DNA of 9,843 bases, taken from positions 1 through 9,843 of the forward strand of contig CALNBE010000244.1 of the NCBI GenBank assembly GCA_937874455.1, in the 5' to 3' direction. This DNA is from an uncultured Opitutia bacterium. Lineage in GTDB: Bacteria; Verrucomicrobiota; Verrucomicrobiia; Opitutales; UBA953. The position numbers were made by a program, and so were the translations under genes. The notes beneath the pieces were generated by a model. That model was not told where the DNA came from, did not search any database, and worked only from the letters and a program-made list of their open reading frames with translations. Of this stretch, positions 1 through 7,050 are shown in pieces; the first letter of the stretch is position 1; every line of letters starts with the position of its first letter.

Positions 1-20
1 CCCCAAGGGGGCGCCATTTA

Positions 21-56
21 AAAGGCACCGATTCTCCTGAGTCGGTGCCTTTTTTT
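21..56. terminator. Bidirectional rho-independent terminator
   Basis: A perfect 11-bp inverted repeat (AAAGGCACCGA at 21-31, TCGGTGCCTTT at 42-52) encloses a 10-base loop. On the plus strand it runs into seven consecutive T (50-56). On the minus strand the stem ends in TTTT. It lies 7 bases beyond the stop codon of the minus-strand VWA gene, so it should terminate that gene. The plus-strand T tract suggests it also ends a plus-strand gene lying left of the window. The structure is seen directly; its function is inferred. Confidence 0.88.
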
Positions 57-63
57 CTCCTGC

Positions 64-1194
64 TCAGCGTTCCAGCTCCTGCCTTTTCTTCCGGGGAGTC
101 GGAGTGCCCCGCGCCAACTGCTGGCGCAGCTCCGGCACCATTTTAATTTCTCCTCCCGACAACTCCACCATCTGCTGCCAGAGCGCCTGCGGTTCCATCT
201 GGATGGAAAAGAGGTAAAGCTTGGGCGCGCCCTTTTGTTTGAAATTCTCCAGCCAGACGCGCTCCCACTTTTTTTGGGTGTGGCTGCGGCGGTCCGCCTT
301 CGGAGAATAAAAACTGTCCGCGTAAATGGTCCCCCCGTCCGCATCGTACTGCCGGATGCCGTCTTGAAAGTCCGAGAACGCCACCAGCGCGTCGTATTTC
401 TCCCGCAGCATGATGTCCATCCAGGCACCAATCGAGCCTTCCTCAAAATTGTCTTCGTAACGCGAAAACAGCCGCTTCCCCACACTGGACAGCCTGGCCC
501 GGTCCGTATAGGTGCGGGAGGACAACGGCGTATCGGCAAGCATTTTTGGCCCCTTGTATCCTCGTCCTTGGTAAACCACTCCGTCCACCGCGATGATGCG
601 AATGTGCGGGTGCTCGAAGATGTCCGCGTCGGGAAACTGCGCGTAAATCTCCTCTTTCACCCGCGGCAAAAACGGCGTCATGCTGGCCGAGCAATCCAGA
701 TACACCGCGATTTTTTGCGCCTGCACCTGCGTGCCCATAATGAACTTGCCGACCAGATTTTTCCCTCCGCCCATGCCAATGCCCTTGCCCATGCCAATGC
801 CGCCACCCGAACCGCCGCCACTGCCCTTGCTCGTACCGCCGTCCGCGCGACCAGCCAGCGAGGCCAGCCCGTCCAACGACAGCTCGGGCACTTCCGGCAG
901 CGCCACCGACGCCGGCCCTTTCACCGTCAGCCGCTGGGTGCTTTTGACAAAATTCTGCACTTGGCGGGGCTTGATCGCGTGCTCGTAAGTCCGCGCCTGT
1001 TGCCCCTCATTTCCTCCACCTGCCCCGGTCGCAAAGAACAGTTCCTCCGGCTTTTTTTCCTCCGGCACCACGTACCGCGCCATCACCCAAGTCAGGGCGA
1101 TGGCTGCCAGCAAAATATGCAAAGCCAGGCTGATCAGAAATCCAGTGCGACCAAAATCGAACCGACGACGACGAGGGGCGAGGGAAGCAGGCAT
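64..1194 (-). CDS. Membrane-anchored von Willebrand factor A (VWA) domain protein
   Basis: This is a predicted 376-residue protein of unknown specific role. Seen in order: a basic N-terminus (RRRRFDF, about residues 8-14), one transmembrane helix (about 18-38), an extracytoplasmic stretch, a glycine-rich linker (about 119-144) and a VWA domain from about 160 to the end. The metal-ion-dependent adhesion site begins with D167-C-S-A-S171, which fits DxSxS, and the later SDFQDG (274-279) supplies the downstream acidic position. VWA domains bind a divalent metal and mediate protein-protein contacts. The short basic tail, single helix and long periplasmic part resemble the TonB/ExbD style of anchor, but no TonB C-terminal domain is present. 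The reading frame extends to a TTG at 1221; I prefer the ATG at 1194, just ahead of the basic stretch. Neither start has a Shine-Dalgarno sequence. It is transcribed away from mscS and ends at a strong terminator. Partner and function cannot be told from here. Confidence 0.8.
   Translation of the reverse strand: MPASLAPRRRRFDFGRTGFLISLALHILLAAIALTWVMARYVVPEEKKPEELFFATGAGGGNEGQQARTYEHAIKPRQVQNFVKSTQRLTVKGPASVALPEVPELSLDGLASLAGRADGGTSKGSGGGSGGGIGMGKGIGMGGGKNLVGKFIMGTQVQAQKIAVYLDCSASMTPFLPRVKEEIYAQFPDADIFEHPHIRIIAVDGVVYQGRGYKGPKMLADTPLSSRTYTDRARLSSVGKRLFSRYEDNFEEGSIGAWMDIMLREKYDALVAFSDFQDGIRQYDADGGTIYADSFYSPKADRRSHTQKKWERVWLENFKQKGAPKLYLFSIQMEPQALWQQMVELSGGEIKMVPELRQQLARGTPTPRKKRQELER
769..801. 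repeat. 18-base in-frame tandem repeat coding for a Gly/Met linker
   Basis: The 15-mer GCCCATGCCAATGCC occurs at 769-783 and again at 787-801, a period of 18 bases or six codons. On the minus strand it encodes GIGMGK followed by GIGMGG in the glycine-rich linker of the VWA protein. Such a unit can expand or contract by slippage without breaking the frame. Confidence 0.75.
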
Positions 1195-1328
1195 GCGCAA
1201 GAAGGTAAGGTTGTCCGGCAATTAAGTGGCAATCACCGTGTTTCCAAATAGATTCTTTTTTTCTGCTGGAAAAACCGCCGCGCCGCACTTGCCATTTTTC
1301 CCCAGACTGCAAAAACCTTGCCTCCGCC
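1195..1328. promoter_or_regulatory. Divergent promoter region between the VWA gene and mscS
   Basis: This is the gap between two divergent starts, so promoters for both genes should lie here. It has an AT-rich patch (about 1244-1263) containing AAATAGATTC and a run of T. It also contains an imperfect inverted repeat: CTGGAAAAA at 1266-1274 pairs with 1295-1305, with a two-base CC bulge. I see no convincing -35/-10 pair on either strand, so the assignment rests on gene arrangement. Confidence 0.35.
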
Positions 1329-2204
1329 ATGCTTCCGACCGTCCAGTCCGCCGCCGCCTTCGGCGAACAATTCACCATCCTGCTCAACCAGATTGTTGAA
1401 GTGCTCGCCTCGCCCGAGGGCACCAACTGGTTTCTCAAAGTCCTCTCCGCACTCCTGATCCTCGTGGTCGGACGCTGGATCGCCAAGGCCATCCTCCGCA
1501 TCCTTCGGCTCGGCTTGGAAAAAACTCCGCTCGACGCCACCCTGCGCACCTTTTTCCTCCGCCTCGCGGGCATCCTGATGATGGTGGTGGTTTTCCTCTC
1601 CGCCCTCGACGCGCTGGGCGTCCAGACCACTTCCCTCGTCGCCATCCTCGGCGCCGCCGGACTGGCCATCGGACTGGCCCTGCAAAACTCCCTCTCCAAT
1701 TTCGCCGCCGGAATCATGCTCATCCTCTTCCGTCCCTTTCAAGTCGGCGACGCCATCGAGGCGGGCGGCATCGCTGGCACCGTGGAGGAAATCAGCATCT
1801 TCACCACCCGGCTTCGCACCGGCGACAACCGCCTGATCATCGTCCCCAACTCCACCTTCACCACCCAGTCCGTTACCAACGCCAACGCCAAGCCGACCCG
1901 GCGCATCGACCTGACCATCGGCATCAGCTACAACGACAACATCAAAACCGCGAAGGAAATCATCCTGCGCGTGCTCGCCGCCGAGCCGCGCATCCTGCCT
2001 GAACCCACGCCTGTGGTCGCGGTCGCCAACCTCGGCGACAATTCCGTCGATCTCATCATCCGCCCCTGGGTCAGGACCCCCGATTACTGGGCCGTCCGCT
2101 TTCATTTGCTTGAGACTTTGAAAACCGAACTGGAGGCGGGCGGCTGCTCCATTCCCTACCCGCAGCACGATGTCCATGTCTTCCACTCCGCCGCCGGACA
2201 ATGA
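1329..2204 (+). CDS. mscS: Small-conductance mechanosensitive channel, MscS family
   Basis: This inner-membrane heptameric channel opens under membrane tension and releases solutes during hypo-osmotic shock. At 291 residues it is close to E. coli MscS (286). Helices are visible at about 33-57, 74-96 and 102-134. The pore-lining third helix carries the family signature LGAAGLAIGLALQN (107-120) followed by SLSNFAAG. L112 and L116 align with the two E. coli pore-seal leucines (L105, L109). The beta domain follows (RPFQVGD 135-141, then IVPNS 171-175), and the C-terminus has the typical PYPQHDV (276-282). The residue after Q119 is Asn where E. coli has the kink glycine G113. The ATG has a pyrimidine-rich upstream sequence and no Shine-Dalgarno. 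The 3' end overlaps the ExoD-family gene, so the two are probably one transcript. The family assignment is firm. Confidence 0.95.
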   Translation: MLPTVQSAAAFGEQFTILLNQIVEVLASPEGTNWFLKVLSALLILVVGRWIAKAILRILRLGLEKTPLDATLRTFFLRLAGILMMVVVFLSALDALGVQTTSLVAILGAAGLAIGLALQNSLSNFAAGIMLILFRPFQVGDAIEAGGIAGTVEEISIFTTRLRTGDNRLIIVPNSTFTTQSVTNANAKPTRRIDLTIGISYNDNIKTAKEIILRVLAAEPRILPEPTPVVAVANLGDNSVDLIIRPWVRTPDYWAVRFHLLETLKTELEAGGCSIPYPQHDVHVFHSAAGQ

Positions 2205-2850
2205 GGCGGCGGCGCACCGTCCGCTCGGGCAACGCATCGCCGATCTGGCCGCCGCCTGCCGGCAAGATTCCATTACCCTGCAGGAACTGGCCCAACACCT
2301 GGACGGGCGCTCCTTCTATCTGCTGATTTTTCTCGTCAGCCTGCCCTTTTGCCAGCCGGTGCCGATGCTCGGGCTGTCCACCCCGCTCGGACTTTTCCTC
2401 GCCTTCCTCGGCTGGCGCATGACCTTCGGCCTGCCGCTCTGCGTGCCGCACCGCCTCCGCTCCGTCAAAATTCCCCGCAAATTTTTCCCGCGCTTGCTCT
2501 CCGGAGCCGGACGCCTGCTCCGCTGGCTGGAAAAGCGCCGCAGCAACGACTGGGGCACCCTCGCCGAACTGCCCTGGATGCAAAGGCTCTGCGGGGCCAA
2601 CCTGCTCCTCTGCGCGGTGCTGCTGGCGCTGCCGCTGCCCATTCCCTTCTCCAATGTTTTCCCCGCGCTGCCCATCGCCCTCAGCATGGCCGCACTGGTC
2701 GAATCCGACGGAAAAATGCTCATGCGCGCCGCGGTCGCCGCCGGGCTCAACCTGGCCTTCTGGATCACCTGGCTGGTGCTGATCATCCTTTACGGCTGGC
2801 CGATTGTTGAGAAAATCGAGTCAACCTGCCGCGGCTGGCTCGGATTTTAG
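2170..2850 (+). CDS. ExoD-family integral membrane protein
   Basis: This 226-residue protein matches the ExoD family (named after Sinorhizobium meliloti exoD, linked to exopolysaccharide production and nodule invasion), whose molecular activity is unknown. Family marks seen are the N-terminal soluble helix with ITLQELAQHLDGRSF (35-49), the first hydrophobic block with LPFCQPVPMLGLSTPLG (58-74), and its partner LPLPIPFSNVFPAL (154-167) followed by LVESDGKML (176-184). A last hydrophobic segment spans about 190-210. The two Pro-rich hydrophobic blocks look like related halves. The start lies inside mscS: ATGs occur at 2170 and 2176, and no in-frame ATG, GTG or TTG lies just after the mscS stop, so overlap is forced and translational coupling is likely. 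Pairing with an osmotic channel hints at an envelope-stress role, but that is inference. Confidence 0.87.
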   Translation: MSMSSTPPPDNEAAAHRPLGQRIADLAAACRQDSITLQELAQHLDGRSFYLLIFLVSLPFCQPVPMLGLSTPLGLFLAFLGWRMTFGLPLCVPHRLRSVKIPRKFFPRLLSGAGRLLRWLEKRRSNDWGTLAELPWMQRLCGANLLLCAVLLALPLPIPFSNVFPALPIALSMAALVESDGKMLMRAAVAAGLNLAFWITWLVLIILYGWPIVEKIESTCRGWLGF

Positions 2851-2879
2851 CCCCACGCCTCGGGATCCCTAAAAGTCAA

Positions 2880-2932
2880 TTAATGTGTAAGTTCATCAAA
2901 AACAATGTTTTATATTTATTTTGCTTAATGTG
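2880..2932. repeat. Direct repeat TTAATGTG flanking an AT-rich near palindrome
   Basis: TTAATGTG occurs at 2880-2887 and 2925-2932, 45 bases apart, and brackets the near palindrome at 2899-2911. The arrangement could be a regulator-binding array for the downstream iron genes. An octamer repeated once in AT-rich DNA could also be chance. Confidence 0.35.
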
Positions 2933-3139
2933 AAAACAGCGACAGCGCGCCCCGCTTTTGATCGATTCACCGAGGCGGCGGCAGTTTTGCACGGCATCCC
3001 CGATGTGCCCGCACCACTGCCCTTCTCGCGTTTTTGCCAAAAAACATCTATCTAACTATCAGCGACTTAACATACTGCCACTTTTTCAAGGACTGGCCAA
3101 CAAGAGAATGCCTCTCAAGCAGTTAACTAGCGACCCTTC

Positions 3140-3158
3140 ACTGAGACAAAGACTCAGT
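3140..3158. repeat. Inverted repeat in the receptor-gene leader
   Basis: ACTGAG (3140-3145) and CTCAGT (3153-3158) form a 6-bp stem with a 7-base loop. The site overlaps a wider inverted pair, AGACAAA (3144-3150) and TTTGTCT (3172-3178), so two alternative pairings share bases. It lies just before a TTGACA hexamer at 3165. It may be an operator or an RNA structure in the leader; this is not demonstrated. Confidence 0.35.
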
Positions 3159-3263
3159 CCCAATTTGACATTTTGTCTGTCTCCTCCCTGTTTCCCGGCC
3201 TCCTTCGCGTAAGTGCGCACAAACGCTGCGCGCCCGCAAATTTCTCTGCACATCCCTATTCTT

Positions 3264-5582
3264 ATGAAAAAATCAGCTCATCGCTCCACGCATCCGCTGA
3301 AACTCTCCGCCCTGCTCGTTGCCGCCCAAGGGCTCATCGCCTCCGGCAACGCCCAGTCCGCACCACCGTCCACTCCGGAAAACCCCGCCCCCGATTCCAA
3401 AGAAAAAACCTCCCAGCCACCCAAGGCCGCCGCCGCCGAGCCCGAAATCAAGGACGTTGCCCCCCCGCAGGGCTCTCCCGACAAACTGCAAAACCTCGAC
3501 GAGGTCGTCGTGAAGGGAAGTCGCCTCGCCACTCCCATTCCCACCAAATTGGAATCCCCCAAAAACCCCCTTCCCCTTCTCAACACACCCCAGACCATCC
3601 AAATCATTCCCGAAGAAATTATCTCCCAGCAAAATGCCGTAACCTTGAGCGATGTGCTCCGCAACACCCCCGGCATCATGATGGCTGCGGGAGAGGGCGG
3701 CGGAGCCTCCAGCACCGCCGGTGACGCCTTTTACATGCGAGGATTCGACGCCAGCAACAGCATCTTTGTCGATGGCATCCGCAACACCGGCAGCGTCTCC
3801 CGCGACATGTTCAACTACGAACAGGTCGAAGTAGTCAAGGGTCCCAGCGGAGAAAATGGCCGGGGTGTCGCCTCCGGTTACATCAATCTTTCCTCCAAGA
3901 CGCCGCAGCCCGAAGCCTTTGCCCGGGGAAACGCTTCGTTCGGATTTAGCGAGGTCGATGACATCACCCGCCGCCGCGCCACCCTCGATGTCAACAGCGG
4001 CATCATTGACAACAGCCCGGCCACCGGCACCGCTTTCCGCTTCAACGCCCTCGTCCAGGATGGTGGCGTCGCCGGACGCCAATATGCCGAGCAAAAGCGT
4101 GTCGGCCTCGCACCCTCCCTCGCCTTGGGCCTGGGCACCGACACCCGCGCCTTCCTCTCCTATCAATACATCAAAGAGGACAACATTCCCGACTACGGCG
4201 TCCCCGCAGTCATCGACAAAGATCTCGCCAGCGCCGCCAACTACATGCCGGGCGTCGATCGTTCCAACTTCTACGGTCTCCTCAAATACGACCACGAGGA
4301 CGTAACCTCCCACAACGCCACCCTTCGCCTAGAGCACGACTTCTCCGATAACATCCAGTTTTCCAACATCACCAATTACACCCACATTGATCGCTTCGCG
4401 GAAATCACCTCGCCGAATTCCTATAACGCCAGCACGGCCTTGGTAAACCGCAGCCACCAGATCAACGATCGCACCACCGAGTCTTTTGCCAATCTGGCAA
4501 ACCTGCTCATCAAACTGGAAACTGGCACACTCAAGCACACCATCACCACCGGCTTGGACTTTAGCCACGAAAAATCCGAAAACCCCCGCTGGACAGTCAG
4601 CGGCACCGTTCCCGGAGCCGACCTTTACAACCCCGACCCTTGGGACACCATCGTCGGCTACGCCATCGCCAAAAACGGTCAGTACACCAACGGCACCACG
4701 GACACCCTCGGCCTCTATCTCTACGACAGCGTCGAACTCACCAAGCAATGGATTCTCAACGGAGGCGCCCGCTTTAACTACTACTCCACCTCTTACGAAT
4801 CCCAAAGTGCCACCGCCCTCACCGAGCTGGACGCCCACGACACCTATGTCGACTGGCGGGCGGCGCTGACCTACAAACCTGTGGAAAACGGCAGCATTTA
4901 CTTCGCCGCCGGCACCTCCACCCGACCCCCCGGCACCAATCTCGCCCTCAGCACCAGTGGCACCAGCGCCGACAACCCTTCCCTCGATCCCCAGGTCGCC
5001 TACAACTACGAACTCGGCACCAAATGGGAATTCTTTGAGGGGCGCTTCGCCCCCTCCATCGCCCTTTTCCGCACGGAAAACACCAACATCGCCTACACCG
5101 ACCCCGTCACCTCCACCGTCTCCCAGCAACGCGACCAGATCGTGCAAGGCGTCGAACTCGGCACCACCGGCTGGCTCACCGAACGCTGGCAGGTCTTCGC
5201 CGGCTTCACCTATATGGACACCAAGGTGACCAAGCAGACCACCGTCAGCCCCACCGGCGACTCCATGCCACTGGCCCCCAAATACAGCGGAAGCATCTGG
5301 ACCTCCTATCGTTTCCCTGTCGGAGTCACCCTCGGCCTAGGAGCGCAATATGTCGGCAAAACCAACCGCCTGCAGACCAGCGGCACCAACTCACTCAGCA
5401 CGCCCGCCTACGTCCTCTGCAACGGCATGCTCGCTTGGGAGGTGACAGAAAACTGCACCATTCAATTCAACGTGAACAACATCTTCAACGAGGAATACGT
5501 CCGCAGCTACAATAACAACGGCAACCGGGCCAACTTGGGCACTCCCCGCAACTACAGCGTCAGCGCTAACTTCCAGTTCTGA
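3264..5582 (+). CDS. fiu: TonB-dependent catecholate siderophore receptor (Fiu/PiuA type)
   Basis: This outer-membrane beta-barrel receptor uses TonB-ExbBD energy to import ferric siderophores. At 772 residues it is close to E. coli Fiu (760). Seen: a signal peptide (MKKSAHRSTH then a hydrophobic core, about 1-33), a Pro/Ala/Lys-rich spacer (about 34-71), a probable TonB box LDEVVVKG (78-85), and a plug domain with LNTPQTIQIIPEEII, LSDVLRNTPGI and FYMRGFDASNSIFVDGIRN. The motif GSVSRDMFNYEQVEVVKGPSG (176-196) and GYINLSSKTP (205-214) are typical of the Fiu/PiuA/TIGR01783 siderophore group. The barrel ends in the expected terminal Phe (SANFQF). The frame opens at a GTG at 3213, but the ATG at 3264 places the signal peptide at the N-terminus. 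The following piuB- and piuC-like genes support a catecholate or related ferric ligand. The exact siderophore is unknown; the Fiu subtype is less certain than the family. Confidence 0.92.
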   Translation: MKKSAHRSTHPLKLSALLVAAQGLIASGNAQSAPPSTPENPAPDSKEKTSQPPKAAAAEPEIKDVAPPQGSPDKLQNLDEVVVKGSRLATPIPTKLESPKNPLPLLNTPQTIQIIPEEIISQQNAVTLSDVLRNTPGIMMAAGEGGGASSTAGDAFYMRGFDASNSIFVDGIRNTGSVSRDMFNYEQVEVVKGPSGENGRGVASGYINLSSKTPQPEAFARGNASFGFSEVDDITRRRATLDVNSGIIDNSPATGTAFRFNALVQDGGVAGRQYAEQKRVGLAPSLALGLGTDTRAFLSYQYIKEDNIPDYGVPAVIDKDLASAANYMPGVDRSNFYGLLKYDHEDVTSHNATLRLEHDFSDNIQFSNITNYTHIDRFAEITSPNSYNASTALVNRSHQINDRTTESFANLANLLIKLETGTLKHTITTGLDFSHEKSENPRWTVSGTVPGADLYNPDPWDTIVGYAIAKNGQYTNGTTDTLGLYLYDSVELTKQWILNGGARFNYYSTSYESQSATALTELDAHDTYVDWRAALTYKPVENGSIYFAAGTSTRPPGTNLALSTSGTSADNPSLDPQVAYNYELGTKWEFFEGRFAPSIALFRTENTNIAYTDPVTSTVSQQRDQIVQGVELGTTGWLTERWQVFAGFTYMDTKVTKQTTVSPTGDSMPLAPKYSGSIWTSYRFPVGVTLGLGAQYVGKTNRLQTSGTNSLSTPAYVLCNGMLAWEVTENCTIQFNVNNIFNEEYVRSYNNNGNRANLGTPRNYSVSANFQF

Positions 5583-5599
5583 CCTGCCACCATTCATCC

Positions 5600-5629
5600 A
5601 GCGCGCCTCGTCCTCCGGCGGGGCGCGCT
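5600..5629 (+). other. GC-rich intercistronic hairpin between fiu and piuB
   Basis: Bases 5600-5610 pair with 5619-5629 over 11 positions (one T-G wobble), leaving an 8-base loop (5611-5618). The hairpin fills much of the 65-base gap, starts 17 bases after the receptor stop and ends 18 bases before the piuB ATG. A pyrimidine-rich but not T-only run (TCTTCCCCTCCCCC) follows, so it is not a standard terminator. It could stabilise the receptor mRNA or reduce read-through into piuB. Confidence 0.6.
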
Positions 5630-5647
5630 CCGTCTTCCCCTCCCCCA

Positions 5648-7030
5648 ATGAAGGCCCGCCTCCGCAAAATCGTCTTCTGGCTTCACCTCGGCCTCGGCCT
5701 CCTCGCCGGAATCATCATTTTCACCCTCTGCCTTTCAGGCCTCTGCATTTCCTTCGACAACGAAATCGCCGATTGGGCTGACACCAACCGCCGGGTTTCC
5801 GCCGGGAAAAATGCCGCGCTGCCCCTCGACACCCTGCTCCAAAAAGCCCGCGAAAACGCCGACGCCGCCCCTTCCGCCATCACTATCTCCAACGATTCCG
5901 CTGATGCTTACACCGTCAGCTTTGGCCGCGGCAAAACCGTTTACATCAATCCCTACACCGGGGAAGTCCGCGAGCAAGGTGCCCAGTCCATCCGCGAGTT
6001 CATGCAGTTCATGACCCGCCTCCATCGCTGGCTCACCCTCTCCGGAGAAAACCGCGCCATCGGCAGCACCATCAAGGATGCCGCCACCTTCGTTTTCCTC
6101 TTCCTCTCCCTCTCCGGCCTCTGGCTCTGGTGGCCTCGCAACTGGTCCTGGCGCGGCATCAAAAACACCGCCTGGTTCATCAGCCGGGCCAAAGGAAAAA
6201 CCCGCGACTGGAACTGGCACAACGTCTTTGGCTTCTGGTCCCTCCCCATCATCATTCTCCTCTGCCTCACCGGCATTATCATGGCCTACCCTTGGGCCAA
6301 CCGGCTGCTCTACGCCAGCGTCGGCGAAACCCCACCCGCCCGCGGCCCGCGCGGCGAAACAGGCCCGCCACGGCAACTCATTCCCCCGCCCGACCCGGAC
6401 GCCAAGGGGCTCGACCACCAGGCGTTGCTGCTCGCGGCGCAAAAAGCCTTTCCCGATCACGAACGCATTTCCTTCCGCCTCGCCATCCTGAACTCGGAAC
6501 AGGGCCGACCCGACCCGCGCGCCGACGCAAACACCGGGCCAGGAAACCGGCCGGAAAATGGAGAACCCGCCCGCCCGCGCCGCGAAAATCCCGATCCCAC
6601 CACCGCCGCAAACCGGCAGCGGCCACCCAGAGCCGAACGCCCTTCCGCCGCGGAGGAAAACGATTCCGTCGCAAACCGGCGAGAACGGCGTGGCGAGCGG
6701 CGGAGCAACATCCCCCATCCCTCCGCCGACGGCCTCGCTCCCGTCAACATCACCGTGCGCCAATCTTCCGGCCTTCCCTTGGTCCGCAACCACCAGGTCT
6801 CGCTAAACCCCTACACTGGCGAGGTGCTGGAAACAAAAACCTTCGCCGACAATTCCCTTGGCCAGCAGCTTCGCATCTGGGTGCGCTATCTGCATACCGG
6901 CGAGGCCCTCGGCTGGCCCGGACAATTCGTCGCCGCGCTCGCCTGCTTCGCCGGGCTCATGCTCGTCTGGACCGGGTTCGCCCTCACCTGGCGCCGTTTC
7001 TTTAAACGAAAAAAACCCGCCCAAGCCTAA
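5648..7030 (+). CDS. piuB: PepSY-associated inner-membrane protein, PiuB/FoxB-like
   Basis: This 460-residue inner-membrane protein has PepSY_TM architecture. Four main hydrophobic segments are seen at about 11-34, 144-162, 195-214 and 425-447. Two PepSY-like extracytoplasmic regions contain the same NPYTGEV motif (101-107 and 387-393). Histidines in or beside membrane segments that could bind heme or metal are H13 (LHLG), H126 (RLHRWL), H191 (WHNVFG) and H416 (LHTGEALG). Relatives such as FoxB of Pseudomonas aeruginosa are known siderophore-iron reductases, so reduction of ferric siderophore at the inner membrane is the likely role here; that is inference. It lies 65 bases after the receptor and 20 bases before the hydroxylase gene, as one operon. 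It is unusual in carrying an Arg/Pro-rich hydrophilic insert (about 283-361) between PepSY parts. No Shine-Dalgarno is present; the start gives the expected N-terminus just ahead of helix 1. Confidence 0.88.
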   Translation: MKARLRKIVFWLHLGLGLLAGIIIFTLCLSGLCISFDNEIADWADTNRRVSAGKNAALPLDTLLQKARENADAAPSAITISNDSADAYTVSFGRGKTVYINPYTGEVREQGAQSIREFMQFMTRLHRWLTLSGENRAIGSTIKDAATFVFLFLSLSGLWLWWPRNWSWRGIKNTAWFISRAKGKTRDWNWHNVFGFWSLPIIILLCLTGIIMAYPWANRLLYASVGETPPARGPRGETGPPRQLIPPPDPDAKGLDHQALLLAAQKAFPDHERISFRLAILNSEQGRPDPRADANTGPGNRPENGEPARPRRENPDPTTAANRQRPPRAERPSAAEENDSVANRRERRGERRSNIPHPSADGLAPVNITVRQSSGLPLVRNHQVSLNPYTGEVLETKTFADNSLGQQLRIWVRYLHTGEALGWPGQFVAALACFAGLMLVWTGFALTWRRFFKRKKPAQA

Positions 7031-7050
7031 CCAACACCCCTTCACCAACC

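Larger units (their letters stand above)
2851..3263 (+). promoter_or_regulatory. 413-base gene-free leader upstream of the iron cassette
   Basis: No supported gene lies here. An AT-rich patch (about 2871-2936) stands out from the GC-rich surroundings and contains TATATTTATT (2911-2920). Other elements are a near palindrome AAAAC-AAT-GTTTT (2899-2911), a direct repeat TTAATGTG (2880-2887 and 2925-2932) and a dyad at 3140-3158. A perfect -35-like TTGACA sits at 3165-3170 but has no good -10 at 16-18 bases. TTGCCA (3034-3039) with TATCAG 17 bases later is a weaker alternative. The stretch most likely carries the promoter and iron-responsive control of the receptor gene. No clear Fur box is visible by eye. 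No terminator for the mscS-exoD unit is evident here. Confidence 0.45.

Noticed and set aside
1..10. Palindromic CCCCAAGGGG at the left edge
   Set aside because: It is only a 4-bp stem with a 2-base centre, and its context is cut by the window edge.
235..1251. Long plus-strand open frame (338 codons) over the VWA gene
   Set aside because: It is antisense to a gene with a clear VWA motif and membrane helix, its translation is Arg/His/Pro-rich without any domain, and high GC content makes such shadow frames common.
2871..2940. Fur box in the AT-rich patch
   Set aside because: No stretch approaches the GATAAT-type repeated hexamer consensus closely enough by eye; a motif scan is required before claiming one.
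3165..3193. Sigma-70 promoter built on TTGACA
   Set aside because: The -35 hexamer is perfect, but at 16-18 bases the candidates (CCTGTT, CTGTTT, TGTTTC) are poor -10 sequences, so it is mentioned but not called as a promoter.
2958..3212. Possible 84-residue protein in the iron-cassette leader
   Set aside because: There is no recognisable motif, hydrophobic segment or ribosome binding site, and the composition is like translated non-coding DNA. Retained only as part of the leader.
3273..4313. Minus-strand open frame of 346 codons inside the receptor gene
   Set aside because: The composition is Gly/Val-rich shadow sequence with no motif, while the plus-strand frame has a full TonB receptor pattern.
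6130..7005. 291-codon plus-strand frame inside piuB
   Set aside because: It is an out-of-frame Arg/Pro/His-rich translation of a gene with clear PepSY and membrane features.
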